64,000 nt of DNA from Maricaulis sp. (GTDB taxonomy: Bacteria > Pseudomonadota > Alphaproteobacteria > Caulobacterales > Maricaulaceae), in contig NZ_JAEPNI010000001.1 of the NCBI RefSeq assembly GCF_017643475.1, positions 992,001 through 1,056,000 on the forward strand. The letters are read 5' to 3'. Both the position numbers and the translations under genes were made by a program. The notes below the pieces were generated by a model. That model did not search any database. It saw only the letters and a program-made list of their open reading frames with translations, and was not told the DNA's origin. Each line of letters begins with the position of its first letter. The first letter of the stretch is position 1. Shown here piece after piece: positions 16,736-25,576 of this stretch.

Positions 16736-18022
16736 CTATAGTGGCGCCTTTGGCTCGGGTTTGATGCGAACGGCTTCGGTCGCTCGGGCCACTCCGGGGT
16801 GGAACCACGCCACCGCTGCGGCAACCACGCTGAGCGCTGCCGCGACGATATAAGGCGCGAACATGCCTAGCTCGGTAAACAGGTAGAGGCCGCCCACCGG
16901 CCCGACGATAAAGCCCAGGCCGGCCGTGGCCGTGGTAAGGCCCGCCGCTTGTCCCTGTTCTTCGGGCGTCACCGAGACTGAAGCGCCACCGACGAAGCCG
17001 GAGCGTGCGAGGCCAAAGGCAAAACTCGTCATCAGATAACCAAAGACCATGCCGCCATAATTGGGCGCGACCAGCATGAAGAGACTGCCGGCAATGGTGA
17101 TGATCGCGCCCTGCGTCATCAATGTGCGCGGGCTGGCCTTGAGCGCCGGAATGACCACCAGCTGTGCAACGATCAGCGCACCGGCTCCCACCGCCAGGGC
17201 GATCGAGGAGAGTTGTAAGCCCTGTGCTTCATCCAGAACCAGCCGGTCCATCAGGAAAAAGGCGAGGGTAGACAGGCTCAAAGACTGGGTGATCCAGATG
17301 ATCGCGCCATAGATCACGAAGGGCAGGATGCGCGGGTCGGCGCCGAAGGCAAACTGGCTGAGCGGGTTGATCGGCCGGCTCTGGACCCGGGGCGGTGTGC
17401 GTTCCGGAAGTCGCAGCCAGATACCTGCGGCGCCCGCACCGACAATCACCGATATCATGACCATGAAGGTCGCCACGCCGACCCATTCCACAAAGGTGGC
17501 TGCGAGTGTTGGTCCAATGACCGCACCCAACCCGAACGCCGCGGTCAGTCCAGCCAAGGCTTCCGTACGCTCTTCCGGCGAGGTGCGGTCTGCGACATAA
17601 GCCTGGGAGGCCGGATTGGTGGCCGAGCCGAGGCTGCCAAACAGGGTGCGCGCGAGCGCCATCGCGAAAATCGCCCCGAGCGGCGGGATCCAGCCGTTTT
17701 CCCCGGCCAGCGCCGCGGCCGCGAATATCAGGGTGGAACAGGCAAAGGCGCTGAGACCGAAAACGATGTAGGGCTTGCGGCCATGACGGTCCGACAGCGC
17801 TCCCCAGATCGGCGTCATCATCATGAACAGCGTCGCTGAAAGCGTGTAGATCGCGCCCACCCAGTACTCCTCGACGCCCAGCCCCCTCGCCAGGGGGGGC
17901 AGGATGGCAAACAGCATGTTGTTGCCGATCCCGGTCGCCATCAGGCACAGGAATAACAGCCGGAAAGCAGCTCTGCGTTCAGGATCAGAGGACGGGTTGG
18001 AAGGATCAAACTGGGGTGGCAC
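16736..18022 (-). CDS. MFS transporter, TetA-like
   Basis: About 428 residues if the GTG at 18022 is used; the frame is open up to 18133, so the start is uncertain. Twelve hydrophobic segments, the MFS loop 2-3 motif GALSDRHGRKPYIVFG and the antiporter-type motif C region (LTAAFGLGAVIGPTLAA) place it with drug:H+ antiporters related to TetA. It is an inner-membrane exporter of unknown substrate. It is divergent from the small secreted protein at 18134 and 80 bp upstream of the kinase start, so a shared transcript with the kinase is possible but unproven. Confidence 0.82.
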   Translation of the reverse strand: MPPQFDPSNPSSDPERRAAFRLLFLCLMATGIGNNMLFAILPPLARGLGVEEYWVGAIYTLSATLFMMMTPIWGALSDRHGRKPYIVFGLSAFACSTLIFAAAALAGENGWIPPLGAIFAMALARTLFGSLGSATNPASQAYVADRTSPEERTEALAGLTAAFGLGAVIGPTLAATFVEWVGVATFMVMISVIVGAGAAGIWLRLPERTPPRVQSRPINPLSQFAFGADPRILPFVIYGAIIWITQSLSLSTLAFFLMDRLVLDEAQGLQLSSIALAVGAGALIVAQLVVIPALKASPRTLMTQGAIITIAGSLFMLVAPNYGGMVFGYLMTSFAFGLARSGFVGGASVSVTPEEQGQAAGLTTATAGLGFIVGPVGGLYLFTELGMFAPYIVAAALSVVAAAVAWFHPGVARATEAVRIKPEPKAPL

Positions 18023-18133
18023 GTGGCTGGACGCTCTCTTTGTGACGAATGCCCGAGCTGGCGGGATGAAGGCCCGTTGGGCCGCTAGCCAGGCGAAGTT
18101 ATACCCACACTCATAACGAGATGGGGATCGCAC

Positions 18134-18769
18134 GTGAAATACGTAATTGCATGTCTTGCATTTTTCGGCCTCGCCCTGACGCCCGCCCGGGCCCAGTTCG
18201 ACTATACACCCGGTTTTGAGCCGGGCGCTCCTGAAGAGCTCTCAGTGTATGCAGCGCTGGAGGGCCAATGGACCATCCAGCTTTATTACCCCGCGGCCGA
18301 TGCCGACGCAGCGGAAGGCTGGCGATGGGCCGAGTGGGCCGAGGCCTCTTCCATTTTTGAACCGCGACTGGACGGAGCGGTTATGCTGGAGAGAAATTCC
18401 GGCTTCCCGATTTCACCCGGCTCCACCGGGGCGGAGGGCTATGACCGCTGGCGCTATGATGTCTGGTGGTACTGGGACCGTTTCTCCAACGTCTACCGCG
18501 CCAGTATTGTCGACAATCTCTGGGGGTTTGTGGACATCTATGAGGGCACGAACGCCTTTGATGTGTCCAATCTGGATACCTCCACCTTTAATCGTGGAGG
18601 TCCGGGTGGCCGGGCCCAGAAAAGCCGGCTGCGGATCACGGAACGTGGCGATAACCGTTTTGTGCTGGAATGGTGGACGCTCGATATGGACGTTCGCGTC
18701 GAAGGCGCGGACCGGGACGCCCAGCCGTGGCAACCTTCGGTGCGAATGGTGTATTTTCAGGCCGAGTAA
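18134..18769 (+). CDS. Secreted hypothetical protein
   Basis: 211 residues from a GTG start. Residues 1-20 are a signal peptide ending ARA|QFD. The mature part is rich in Trp and Tyr (WRYDVWWYWDRFSNVYRAS) with alternating strands such as YAALEGQWTIQLYYP and RFVLEWWTLDMDVRV, resembling lipocalin-like DUF1579-type beta-barrels in which aromatic residues line a pocket. I cannot name a function. Three phased AACC half-sites upstream of motA begin inside its stop codon. Confidence 0.68.
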   Translation: MKYVIACLAFFGLALTPARAQFDYTPGFEPGAPEELSVYAALEGQWTIQLYYPAADADAAEGWRWAEWAEASSIFEPRLDGAVMLERNSGFPISPGSTGAEGYDRWRYDVWWYWDRFSNVYRASIVDNLWGFVDIYEGTNAFDVSNLDTSTFNRGGPGGRAQKSRLRITERGDNRFVLEWWTLDMDVRVEGADRDAQPWQPSVRMVYFQAE

Positions 18770-18794
18770 ACCCTTCGCTAACCCTTATTCAACC
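18767..18794 (+). promoter_or_regulatory. Three phased CtrA-like half-sites upstream of motA
   Basis: TAAACC, CTAACC and TCAACC start at 18767, 18778 and 18789, exactly 11 bp apart, and a TTAA follows at 18800. This matches repeated TTAACC half-sites of CtrA-controlled motility promoters in alphaproteobacteria, with mismatches. It lies about 85-110 bp upstream of the motA start. Regulation is inferred. Confidence 0.5.
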
Positions 18795-18876
18795 GGACAT
18801 TAAGCTTACCCGTTCATAGTGCGCTTCAATCGGGCCGTAAAAAACAGGTCCGGAGCTGTACAAGGTGGACGGGTAA

Positions 18877-19749
18877 ATGTTCCAGATTATCGGCATTGTG
18901 GTCGTGTTCGTCATGGTGTTCGGCGGGTTTGCACTCGCGGGCGGCCATTTCGACGTGATCATCAAGGCGCTGCCCTTCGAGATGATGATGATTGGCGGTG
19001 CCGCGGTTGGTGCTTTCCTGATCGGTAACAAGCCGAAGACGGTGACCAAGACGCTGGGCGATTTCGCCAAGATCTTCGCTGGCGCCAAGTGGAAGGCACA
19101 AGACTATACAGACCTTTTGTCATTGTTGTTCCTGCTAACAAAGACAATGAAGACAAAGGGGGTGATCGCGCTTGAAAGCCATATCGAGAACCCGTCCGAG
19201 AGCGCCATTTTCTCGCGCTATCCGCGCATCCTGAAGGATCATTTCGCCGTCGATTTCATCTGCGACACGCTGCGCATGATGACGATGAACCTGGAAGATC
19301 CGCACCAGGTCGAGGACGCGATGGAGAAACAGCTGGAGAAGCATCATCACGAGGCTGCTGATCCGGCCCACGCCATGCAGACGCTGGCCGATGGCCTGCC
19401 GGCCCTGGGTATCGTTGCGGCGGTTCTCGGCGTGATCAAGACGATGGGCGCGATCGAAAGCCCGCCCGCTGTTCTGGGTGGCTATATCGGTGGTGCCCTG
19501 GTGGGTACCTTCCTCGGCGTTTTCCTGGCCTATGGATTTGTCGGCCCGTTCGCGGCCTACCTCCAGGCGGTGTATGATGAGGAACACCAGTTCTACAAAA
19601 TCATCCAGGATGTCCTGGTCGCGCATCTGCACGGTAATGCCGCCCAGATCTCTGTCGAGATCGGCCGGGGCGGTGTTCCGACCAAGATGCAGCCCAGCTT
19701 TGCCGAACTGGAAACGGCACTCGACGAGATCCCCAACGAGGTCGGCTAG
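18877..19749 (+). CDS. motA: Flagellar motor stator protein MotA
   Basis: 290 residues. Two N-terminal TM helices, a large cytoplasmic loop (about 60-165, with the basic/acidic charges that contact FliG) and two more TM helices around ADGLPALGIVAAVLGVIKTMG and LVGTFLGVFLAYGFVGPFAAY give the MotA layout; these helices form the proton channel with MotB. As in Caulobacter, motB is not adjacent. A good stem-loop terminator follows at 19776-19812, so the gene is probably monocistronic, driven from the region with CtrA-like half-sites. Confidence 0.94.
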   Translation: MFQIIGIVVVFVMVFGGFALAGGHFDVIIKALPFEMMMIGGAAVGAFLIGNKPKTVTKTLGDFAKIFAGAKWKAQDYTDLLSLLFLLTKTMKTKGVIALESHIENPSESAIFSRYPRILKDHFAVDFICDTLRMMTMNLEDPHQVEDAMEKQLEKHHHEAADPAHAMQTLADGLPALGIVAAVLGVIKTMGAIESPPAVLGGYIGGALVGTFLGVFLAYGFVGPFAAYLQAVYDEEHQFYKIIQDVLVAHLHGNAAQISVEIGRGGVPTKMQPSFAELETALDEIPNEVG

Positions 19750-19775
19750 TTCACACCGACATCGTAGCTTTGATC

Positions 19776-19812
19776 GAACGCGGTGCCTCATGGGCGCCGC
19801 GTTCTTGTTTTT
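19776..19812 (+). terminator. Rho-independent terminator after motA
   Basis: A 12-bp GC-rich stem with one G-T pair (GAACGCGG arm against CCGCGTTC) and a short TCAT-type loop is followed by TTGTTTTT. It lies 26 bp after the motA stop. Confidence 0.8.
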
Positions 19813-19838
19813 GCGGCATGAGGGAGTAGATAGACGCC

Positions 19839-20393
19839 ATGAAAATCAAAGACGCCGATATCCTCATCATTCCCGGGCTCGGGGATTCCTCGCCCTTCCA
19901 CTGGCAGTCGCGCTGGCAACAGAACATGTCCACCGCGCGCCGGGTTGAACAGGATGACTGGGACAATCCAAACCGGGAGGTCTGGACGGCCAAGGTGATC
20001 GAAGCGGTCGCAGAGGCAGAGAAACCGGCAATTCTGGTAGCGCATTCCGTAGGCGTGCTGACGGTCGTGCACGCCGCGCCGGACCTGGATCATTCCAAGG
20101 TCGCCGGTGCCTTCCTGGTTGGCGCATCGGACTGGGAGCGTGACTCGCTGGAAGAGCGCTTCCCCGGCCACGGTTTTGCGCCGGTCCCGCGCAAGCCACT
20201 GGGTTTTCGCGGCCTGATGCTGGCCAGCTCCAATGACGAGACCTGCAAGGTTGAAAAGGCCGAGCACTGGGCGCGTGACTGGGATGTCCAGTTCGGTAAT
20301 GCCGGCGAGGCCGGACATTTCACCGAGGAAAGCGGTCATGGGCCCTGGCCGGAAGGCCTGATGGCCTTTGCCAAATTCACCCAGTCGCTCTGA
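19839..20393 (+). CDS. RBBP9/YdeN-type serine hydrolase
   Basis: 184 residues, the usual size of this small alpha/beta hydrolase family. IIPGLGDSSPFHWQSRW opens the domain, the nucleophile elbow is VAHSVG, and the catalytic His is in GNAGHFTEESGHGPWP-like context near the end (GEAGHFTEESG). Family members are cytoplasmic hydrolases of mostly unknown substrate. The gene is 3 bp upstream of mnmC and may share its transcript. Confidence 0.85.
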   Translation: MKIKDADILIIPGLGDSSPFHWQSRWQQNMSTARRVEQDDWDNPNREVWTAKVIEAVAEAEKPAILVAHSVGVLTVVHAAPDLDHSKVAGAFLVGASDWERDSLEERFPGHGFAPVPRKPLGFRGLMLASSNDETCKVEKAEHWARDWDVQFGNAGEAGHFTEESGHGPWPEGLMAFAKFTQSL

Positions 20394-20396
20394 TCC

Positions 20397-22085
20397 ATGT
20401 CGGCGGGGCAGCTCCTGTGTGAACCGGCAAGGCTGGACTGGTCCCAGCCCGGTGGCCCGCGCGCGAGCGAATATGGCGATGTCTATTTCTCGGTCGAGGA
20501 TGGTCTGGAAGAAACCCGCGAGGTTTTCCTCAAGGCCTGCAATTTACCGGACGCATGGGCAGACCGACCGGTCTTTGTTGTAGGCGAGCTGGGGTTCGGA
20601 ACCGGGCTCAATGCGCTGGCCCTCTGGCAGCTCTGGCGCGAGCATGGCAATCGCGATGGCTGGTTGCATTTCCTCAGTGTCGAAAAACATCCGCTGAGCC
20701 TTGAACAGGCTGAACGCGCCTTTGCGGACTGGCCACAACTGGCGGACCTCACAGGGCGTCTTCTAAAACAATGGCCCTCCCGCTTGAAAGGCCCGCATCG
20801 CCTGGTCTTCCCGGAGGATCGTTTCACTATCACGGTGTTTCATGACGAGGCTGAAACGGCCTTGGCGCAGATGCGGGCGCAGATGGATTGCTGGTTCCTC
20901 GACGGTTTCGCGCCGGCAAAAAACGGGGCCATGTGGTCACAGCCGGTTTTCGATCAGCTCGGCCGCCTGTCCCGTCCTGGCGCGATGGTCGGCACGTTCA
21001 CCGTCGCCGGTGCAGTGCGCAGAGGCCTTGCTGCGGCGGGCTTTGAAGTGTCCAAACAACCCGGTTTCGGACGAAAGCGCGAACGTCTGCAGGCGAGTTA
21101 TGCAGGCGAGGCGAGGGCCGCCGAGCCGGTGCGCCCGGCGATCTGCATTCGTGGCGCCGGCATTGCCGGTGCATCGCTGGCGCGGGCATTTTCGATGCGG
21201 GGCTGTGCTGTTCGCGTGATTGATCCGGGTGGACTTGGTGTGGGGGCCTCTTCGGCGCCGGCGGGTCTGCTAACCCCGCGTCTGGAAAAGGCGGACCGGC
21301 CACATGTGCGTGCCACCTTGGCTGCCTTCGATTTCGCGCGCCGGCTTTATGGGCCGCTGGACGGGTTCAATGCCACCGGTGTTACGCGTCTGCCCGGGAG
21401 TGATAAGGACGCGAAACGCTTCCCCGAACTCGCAGAACTCATGGGAGAGGGGTATCGCTGGGCTGACGGTGCGCTGGAGATGGCAAGCTCGGGCTGGTTT
21501 CAGCCGCGAAGCCTGGTCCATTCCCTCTTGGACAAGATCGAGGTCGCTGGGGCCGGGCAGTCGGAGCCCGGCGAAATCACCATCCATGCGACAGGCCCCG
21601 GCTTCACCCTGGATGGCGATATTACGCCCAGTGCTGGCCGGGTCGGTGTGTTTTCAAGCAACGCGCACCATCAACCCCTGAGTTGGGGCGGATACTTGGT
21701 GCCGGTATCGGCGGACCAGGTCGTGCTGGGGGCAACACATGTGAAGGGCTGGGACTCCGGCGACGACGAGGCCGACCTGACCGGGTTTCACGCTTCGCTC
21801 GAAGCGGTGAGGCCGGAACTGGCGGCGACGGTTTCGTCGCGGGCGAGTTCGTCCTGGTCCGGATGCCGCGCGTCGACGCCGGATCGCCTGCCTGTTGTCG
21901 GGGAGGTCGGTGAAAACGAGTTCGTCCTGTCCGGTCTTGGAAGCCGCGGCTTCGCGCATGCGCCCCTTCTGGCCGAACAGCTCGCCTCGCAGATCTGCGG
22001 TGAGCCCTGGGCCCTCGAATCCATCGGTGTCGAGGCGTTCAAACCGTCGCGTTTCCAAGAGCGACGCGCCCGTCGCCAGTCCTGA
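20397..22085 (+). CDS. mnmC: tRNA 5-methylaminomethyl-2-thiouridine biosynthesis bifunctional protein
   Basis: 562 residues with both MnmC halves. The N-terminal SAM methyltransferase (about 1-235) has YGDVYFSVEDGLEETREVFL, VVGELGFGTGLNALAL and CWFLDGFAPAKNGAMWS. The C-terminal FAD-dependent oxidase (from about 243) has IRGAGIAGASLARAFSMRG, SSAPAGLLTPRLEK and a late LPVVGEVGENEFVLSGLGSRG. It removes the carboxymethyl group of cmnm5s2U34 in tRNA and then methylates the product. Both active halves appear complete, somewhat shorter than the E. coli protein (668 residues). It follows the small hydrolase gene by 3 bp. Confidence 0.93.
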   Translation: MSAGQLLCEPARLDWSQPGGPRASEYGDVYFSVEDGLEETREVFLKACNLPDAWADRPVFVVGELGFGTGLNALALWQLWREHGNRDGWLHFLSVEKHPLSLEQAERAFADWPQLADLTGRLLKQWPSRLKGPHRLVFPEDRFTITVFHDEAETALAQMRAQMDCWFLDGFAPAKNGAMWSQPVFDQLGRLSRPGAMVGTFTVAGAVRRGLAAAGFEVSKQPGFGRKRERLQASYAGEARAAEPVRPAICIRGAGIAGASLARAFSMRGCAVRVIDPGGLGVGASSAPAGLLTPRLEKADRPHVRATLAAFDFARRLYGPLDGFNATGVTRLPGSDKDAKRFPELAELMGEGYRWADGALEMASSGWFQPRSLVHSLLDKIEVAGAGQSEPGEITIHATGPGFTLDGDITPSAGRVGVFSSNAHHQPLSWGGYLVPVSADQVVLGATHVKGWDSGDDEADLTGFHASLEAVRPELAATVSSRASSSWSGCRASTPDRLPVVGEVGENEFVLSGLGSRGFAHAPLLAEQLASQICGEPWALESIGVEAFKPSRFQERRARRQS

Positions 22086-22091
22086 ACCGCG

Positions 22092-22319
22092 CTACAAGAC
22101 GAGCCTGAACCCGTCACCGAACGCCAGTTCCATGAAGCTGCAATCGCGTGTGATACATTCGCCACGCACACCGAAATCGATCTCGAGATGTCGGTTGAAA
22201 GTCGCTTCAAATGGGCCGAGTGCGAGGTTCACGGACGTGCCCGTCAATGCGGGAACCGCAACCGGCACCGCGGAAAGCGTCGCCAGGACGCTTGCTACCA
22301 CAATAGATTTCACCACCAT
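22092..22319 (-). CDS. Small secreted hypothetical protein
   Basis: 75 residues: a signal peptide (about 1-24) followed by a 50-residue mature peptide with a Cys pair (ECITRDCSFM) that could form one disulphide. It is real rather than chance because an AAGGAGCGG ribosome site precedes the ATG and the signal peptide is well formed. Its stop lies 6 bp from the convergent mnmC stop. No family is recognised. Confidence 0.6.
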   Translation of the reverse strand: MVVKSIVVASVLATLSAVPVAVPALTGTSVNLALGPFEATFNRHLEIDFGVRGECITRDCSFMELAFGDGFRLVL

Positions 22320-22459
22320 CTGACCGCTCCTTTCCCCCTTGTGCCCGTAAGATGCCGCCAGGGGGCGGTTTGGATGCAGGCCGACCCGAAAAAAGCGGCA
22401 GGAGTTTTGCAGTTAACGCGTCCAGGACGGTGAATTGACACGAAACGGGACGCGCCAGA

Positions 22460-23383
22460 ATGGTGGATATGCTTGCTGATGGTACCGGAATGGAACGCCG
22501 CAAAGGTGCGCGGCACATCTGGTTCCTCAATTCAGCCTTTGACAAGATCGGTATGGATATCGCCGTGCGTCGTGTGGCTGAACGCCCGGCGCAGCAGCCG
22601 TTTGCCTATGTCGTGACCCCCAATGTCGATCACCTGGTGCGCCTCGAGACCGATACGGTGCTTGCTCGGCTTTATGCCCAGGCCTGGCTGACGGTCTGCG
22701 ATAGTCGCGTGCTGGAGCTGCTTGGCCGTGCCTCGGGAGAGAAAATCGAGGTCACGCCGGGTTCGGACCTGACCCAGCACCTGTTCGAAAATGAAATTGA
22801 CCCGGATGACGCGATCAATGTTGTTGGCTGTTCCAGCGATGTAATCGAGGCCGTACGCGAGCGTTACGGGCTGACAAACCTGCGCTGGCACGAGCCCCCG
22901 ATGGGGCTCCGCAATAAGCCGGAAGCGATCGCTGAATGTGCCAAATTTGTCGCCGAGAACCCGGCCCGTTTCATCTTCCTTTGCGTCGGTTCCCCGCAAC
23001 AGGAACTGGTCGCGGAAGCCTGTCTCGACCGGGGTGATTGCACTGGTCTGGGTCTGTGTGTTGGTGCCTCGCTGGATTTCCTGGGCGGCAAGGCGGAGCG
23101 TGCGCCCAAATGGATGCAGTCGGCGCGCCTGGAATGGCTTCATCGACTGTTGCTTGAGCCCAAGCGGATGTGGCGTCGCTACCTGGTGGATGGTCCAAAA
23201 GTCCTTCTTTTGTGGCGGCGTTGGCAGCGGACCCAGAATGATCTCCGGCAACTGGAGACCCTCCTGTCCTCGCCGGAAAAACAGCGCGAACGCGCTCTGC
23301 ACCAGCGTATCCGCTCGCTGGAGGACCAGCTCGCGGCTCTGGGGCGTGACAACCCGGTTGAACCCCAGCCCGGTTCCGACTAG
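22460..23383 (+). CDS. WecG/TagA/CpsF family glycosyltransferase
   Basis: About 307 residues. The GT26 pattern is visible: YVVTPNVDHLVRLETD, TVCDSRVLELLGRASGEKI, VTPGSDLTQHLFE, INVVGCSSDVIEAVRERYG, HEPPMGL, FIFLCVGSPQQELVAEA, GLGLCVGASLDFLGGKAERAPKWMQ and EWLHRLLLEPKRMWRRY. Enzymes of this family add an N-acetylmannosaminyl(uronate)-type sugar to a lipid carrier in polysaccharide assembly. A coiled-coil tail (about 245-295) is extra. ATGs at 22460, 22469 and 22490 are all possible, and a TTGACA at 22434 is close to the first. It is isolated from the main polysaccharide cluster. Confidence 0.88.
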   Translation: MVDMLADGTGMERRKGARHIWFLNSAFDKIGMDIAVRRVAERPAQQPFAYVVTPNVDHLVRLETDTVLARLYAQAWLTVCDSRVLELLGRASGEKIEVTPGSDLTQHLFENEIDPDDAINVVGCSSDVIEAVRERYGLTNLRWHEPPMGLRNKPEAIAECAKFVAENPARFIFLCVGSPQQELVAEACLDRGDCTGLGLCVGASLDFLGGKAERAPKWMQSARLEWLHRLLLEPKRMWRRYLVDGPKVLLLWRRWQRTQNDLRQLETLLSSPEKQRERALHQRIRSLEDQLAALGRDNPVEPQPGSD

Positions 23384-23393
23384 CTTCCGCCGC

Positions 23394-23585
23394 CGTGATG
23401 GTTCCCGCGAGGGACTAACAGGGAAGCCGGTGCGCGAGGTTCGGATCTGATCCGGAAGCAGCAAGTCCGGCGCTGTACCCGCAGCCGTAATCGGCGAGTG
23501 ATGGCGCATCATGCCACTGGACCCTCAGGTCCGGGAAGGCGCGTTCATCGCCCTGACCCGTGAGCCGGAAGACCTGCCGTCACCG
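23394..23585 (+). promoter_or_regulatory. Cobalamin riboswitch
   Basis: The conserved blocks occur in order: GGGAAGCCGGTG, the CGCTGTACCCGCAGCCGTAA core that includes the B12 box region, GCCACTGG, GGGAAGGCGC and GAGCCGGAAGACCTGCC. Spacing is as in class I adenosylcobalamin riboswitches. It ends about 110 bp before btuB and should shut off the whole btuBFCD operon when coenzyme B12 is plentiful. Confidence 0.95.
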
Positions 23586-23695
23586 TCGTCTGTCCGCTCG
23601 TGCGGGAGTTCACGAGGTAGACGCGGTAACTCCGTTTTGACGACTCCTTGCAACCGCCGGCCATTGTGCCGGCCTGATCGCTATGGAGACGTAGT

Positions 23696-25576
23696 ATGCG
23701 ATTGTTTTCCTCGCTGTTGGCTTCAACAGCCCTGTTTTCCCTGTCCGCTCCGGCTTTCGCTCAGGATGATGTCATCTTGGTCACGGCAGCGCGTGTGCCG
23801 GTTCTGGCCCAGGACAGCACCACTTCGGTGACCCAGCTGGATTCGGCCGATCTGGAAGCGCGCGGTCCGCTCTTCGTGGCCGATATCCTGCGCGCTGTGC
23901 CCAGCCTGGCCGTGTCGCGGTCCGGCCCCGTCGGACAGTTGACCCAGATCCGTGCGCGGGGTTCGGAAGCGAACCATGTTCTTGTCCTGATCGACGGCGT
24001 TGAAGCGGCCAGCCCCTTCACCGGCGAGGCTGATTTCGCCAACTTCCTGTTTGACGACCTGGGCAGCATCGAAGTGGCGCGCGGTGAACAGTCAGCCCTG
24101 TGGGGGGCTGATGCCATTGGTGGCGTGATCGCGCTGACGACCCGGCGGCCCGATGATGGACGTTCGTGGAATCTGAGCACCGAGCTTGGCAGTTTCGGCA
24201 CGGCCCGTGCCAATGCGGGTGTGCGTTATGGCGGTGATGGTCTGCGCCTGCGCGCCGGGCTCGGCCACTACCGCACGGACGGTATTGATGTCTCCGGCCT
24301 CGACGGTGAGACCGAAGGCTATATCAATACCAATGGCTATTTTGGCGGCGAGTATGATCTGGCAGCCGACTGGACGCTCGACGCCTCTGTGCGCTGGATC
24401 AGCTATGAGACAGATTCCGATGCTGACACCGATTATGACGGGCGTCTGGAAAACACCGAGAATGAGCGCCACGGCGAGCAATTGTTCGGGCGTCTTGGCC
24501 TTGCTGGCGAACAGGAGCTGGACGGCTACAAGCTGGACCACCGCCTGACCTATCAATTCACTTCCGACGAGGCGGAAAGCCTGCTGGCCGGTGCCCGAAC
24601 GGGCGTCTCTGAAGGCAGTCGTCGCGAGCTGAGCTATCAGGCGACTGCGCTCTGGTCCGCCGGCTCTTTCAGCAATCGCCTGACCGGACTGCTCGAGCAC
24701 CAGGTCGACGAGACCGAGAATTTCGCGGGCCCGGGCAATGGCGCCAATCAGTCGCGCGAACTGGAGACAACGGCGTTTGCCTTTGATTACGGTCTGTCCG
24801 TGGCTGCTTTCGATCTCAGCCTGTCCGCGCGCCACGAGCAGAATGACCGTTTCGAGGACGCCACGACCTGGCGTGTGGGAACAGCATTCGAACTCCAGCA
24901 CCTCGATGCGCGCATCCGGGCCAGCATCGGTGAGGCGGTCAAGAATCCCGGCGTGTTTGAATTGTTCGGTTTCTTCCCGGCCTTCTTTGTCGGCAATCCG
25001 TCCCTGCAGCCGGAAACCTCGCAGGGCTGGGAGATTGGCTGGGAACAGCAGCTGCTCGATGGCCAGGCCCGCTGGTCTGCCGTCTGGTTCAGCTCGGAAC
25101 TGGAAAACGAGATCTACACTGATTTTGGCGTTTTCCCGGCTACGGCGCTCAATGCCGACGGCACCTCGACCCGCGAAGGCCTTGAGCTGGAGGGCGAGTA
25201 CCAGGTCAGTGACGCAGTCTCGGTCTTCGCCTCGGCGAGTTTTCTCAGCAGCGAGGACCCGGCCGGAGCGGAAATCCGCAGGCCGGAGGAGCTGGCCTCT
25301 GTGACCTTCAGCTGGGCGCCGGCCGCGAGTGACTGGTCTGCGTCGGCAAGCCTCGATTACACTGGCGAGCAGGGGGATACGGATTTCGGCACATTCACGC
25401 CGGTCACGCTGGACGCCTACACACTTGTCTCCGGCCAGATCAGCCGACGGATAGGTGAGAATTTCAGCCTGTATGTGCGCGGGGAGAACCTGCTGGATGA
25501 GGAATACCAGGATGTCTTCGGCTATCACACACGTGGTCGCGGCGCTTTCATTGGCGTTCGTTTCAATCACGGCTAG
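23696..25576 (+). CDS. btuB: TonB-dependent cobalamin receptor
   Basis: 626 residues. Signal peptide 1-22 (AFA|QDD), TonB box region DVILVTAARVPV, then a plug domain with LSRSGP-like region, IRARGSEANHVLVLIDGVEA and WGADAIGGVIALTTRRP, and a 22-strand barrel that ends in GAFIGVRFNHG. This is the BtuB outer-membrane vitamin B12 receptor, typical in length (about 610). The upstream cobalamin riboswitch and the downstream ABC genes fix the substrate as cobalamin or a close corrinoid. The last 65 bp overlap the start of btuF. Confidence 0.94.
   Translation: MRLFSSLLASTALFSLSAPAFAQDDVILVTAARVPVLAQDSTTSVTQLDSADLEARGPLFVADILRAVPSLAVSRSGPVGQLTQIRARGSEANHVLVLIDGVEAASPFTGEADFANFLFDDLGSIEVARGEQSALWGADAIGGVIALTTRRPDDGRSWNLSTELGSFGTARANAGVRYGGDGLRLRAGLGHYRTDGIDVSGLDGETEGYINTNGYFGGEYDLAADWTLDASVRWISYETDSDADTDYDGRLENTENERHGEQLFGRLGLAGEQELDGYKLDHRLTYQFTSDEAESLLAGARTGVSEGSRRELSYQATALWSAGSFSNRLTGLLEHQVDETENFAGPGNGANQSRELETTAFAFDYGLSVAAFDLSLSARHEQNDRFEDATTWRVGTAFELQHLDARIRASIGEAVKNPGVFELFGFFPAFFVGNPSLQPETSQGWEIGWEQQLLDGQARWSAVWFSSELENEIYTDFGVFPATALNADGTSTREGLELEGEYQVSDAVSVFASASFLSSEDPAGAEIRRPEELASVTFSWAPAASDWSASASLDYTGEQGDTDFGTFTPVTLDAYTLVSGQISRRIGENFSLYVRGENLLDEEYQDVFGYHTRGRGAFIGVRFNHG

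Noticed and set aside
24092-25570. A 492-codon minus-strand open frame antisense to btuB.
   Set aside because: The same situation as above: btuB on the plus strand has clear plug and barrel motifs, and the antisense translation shows none.
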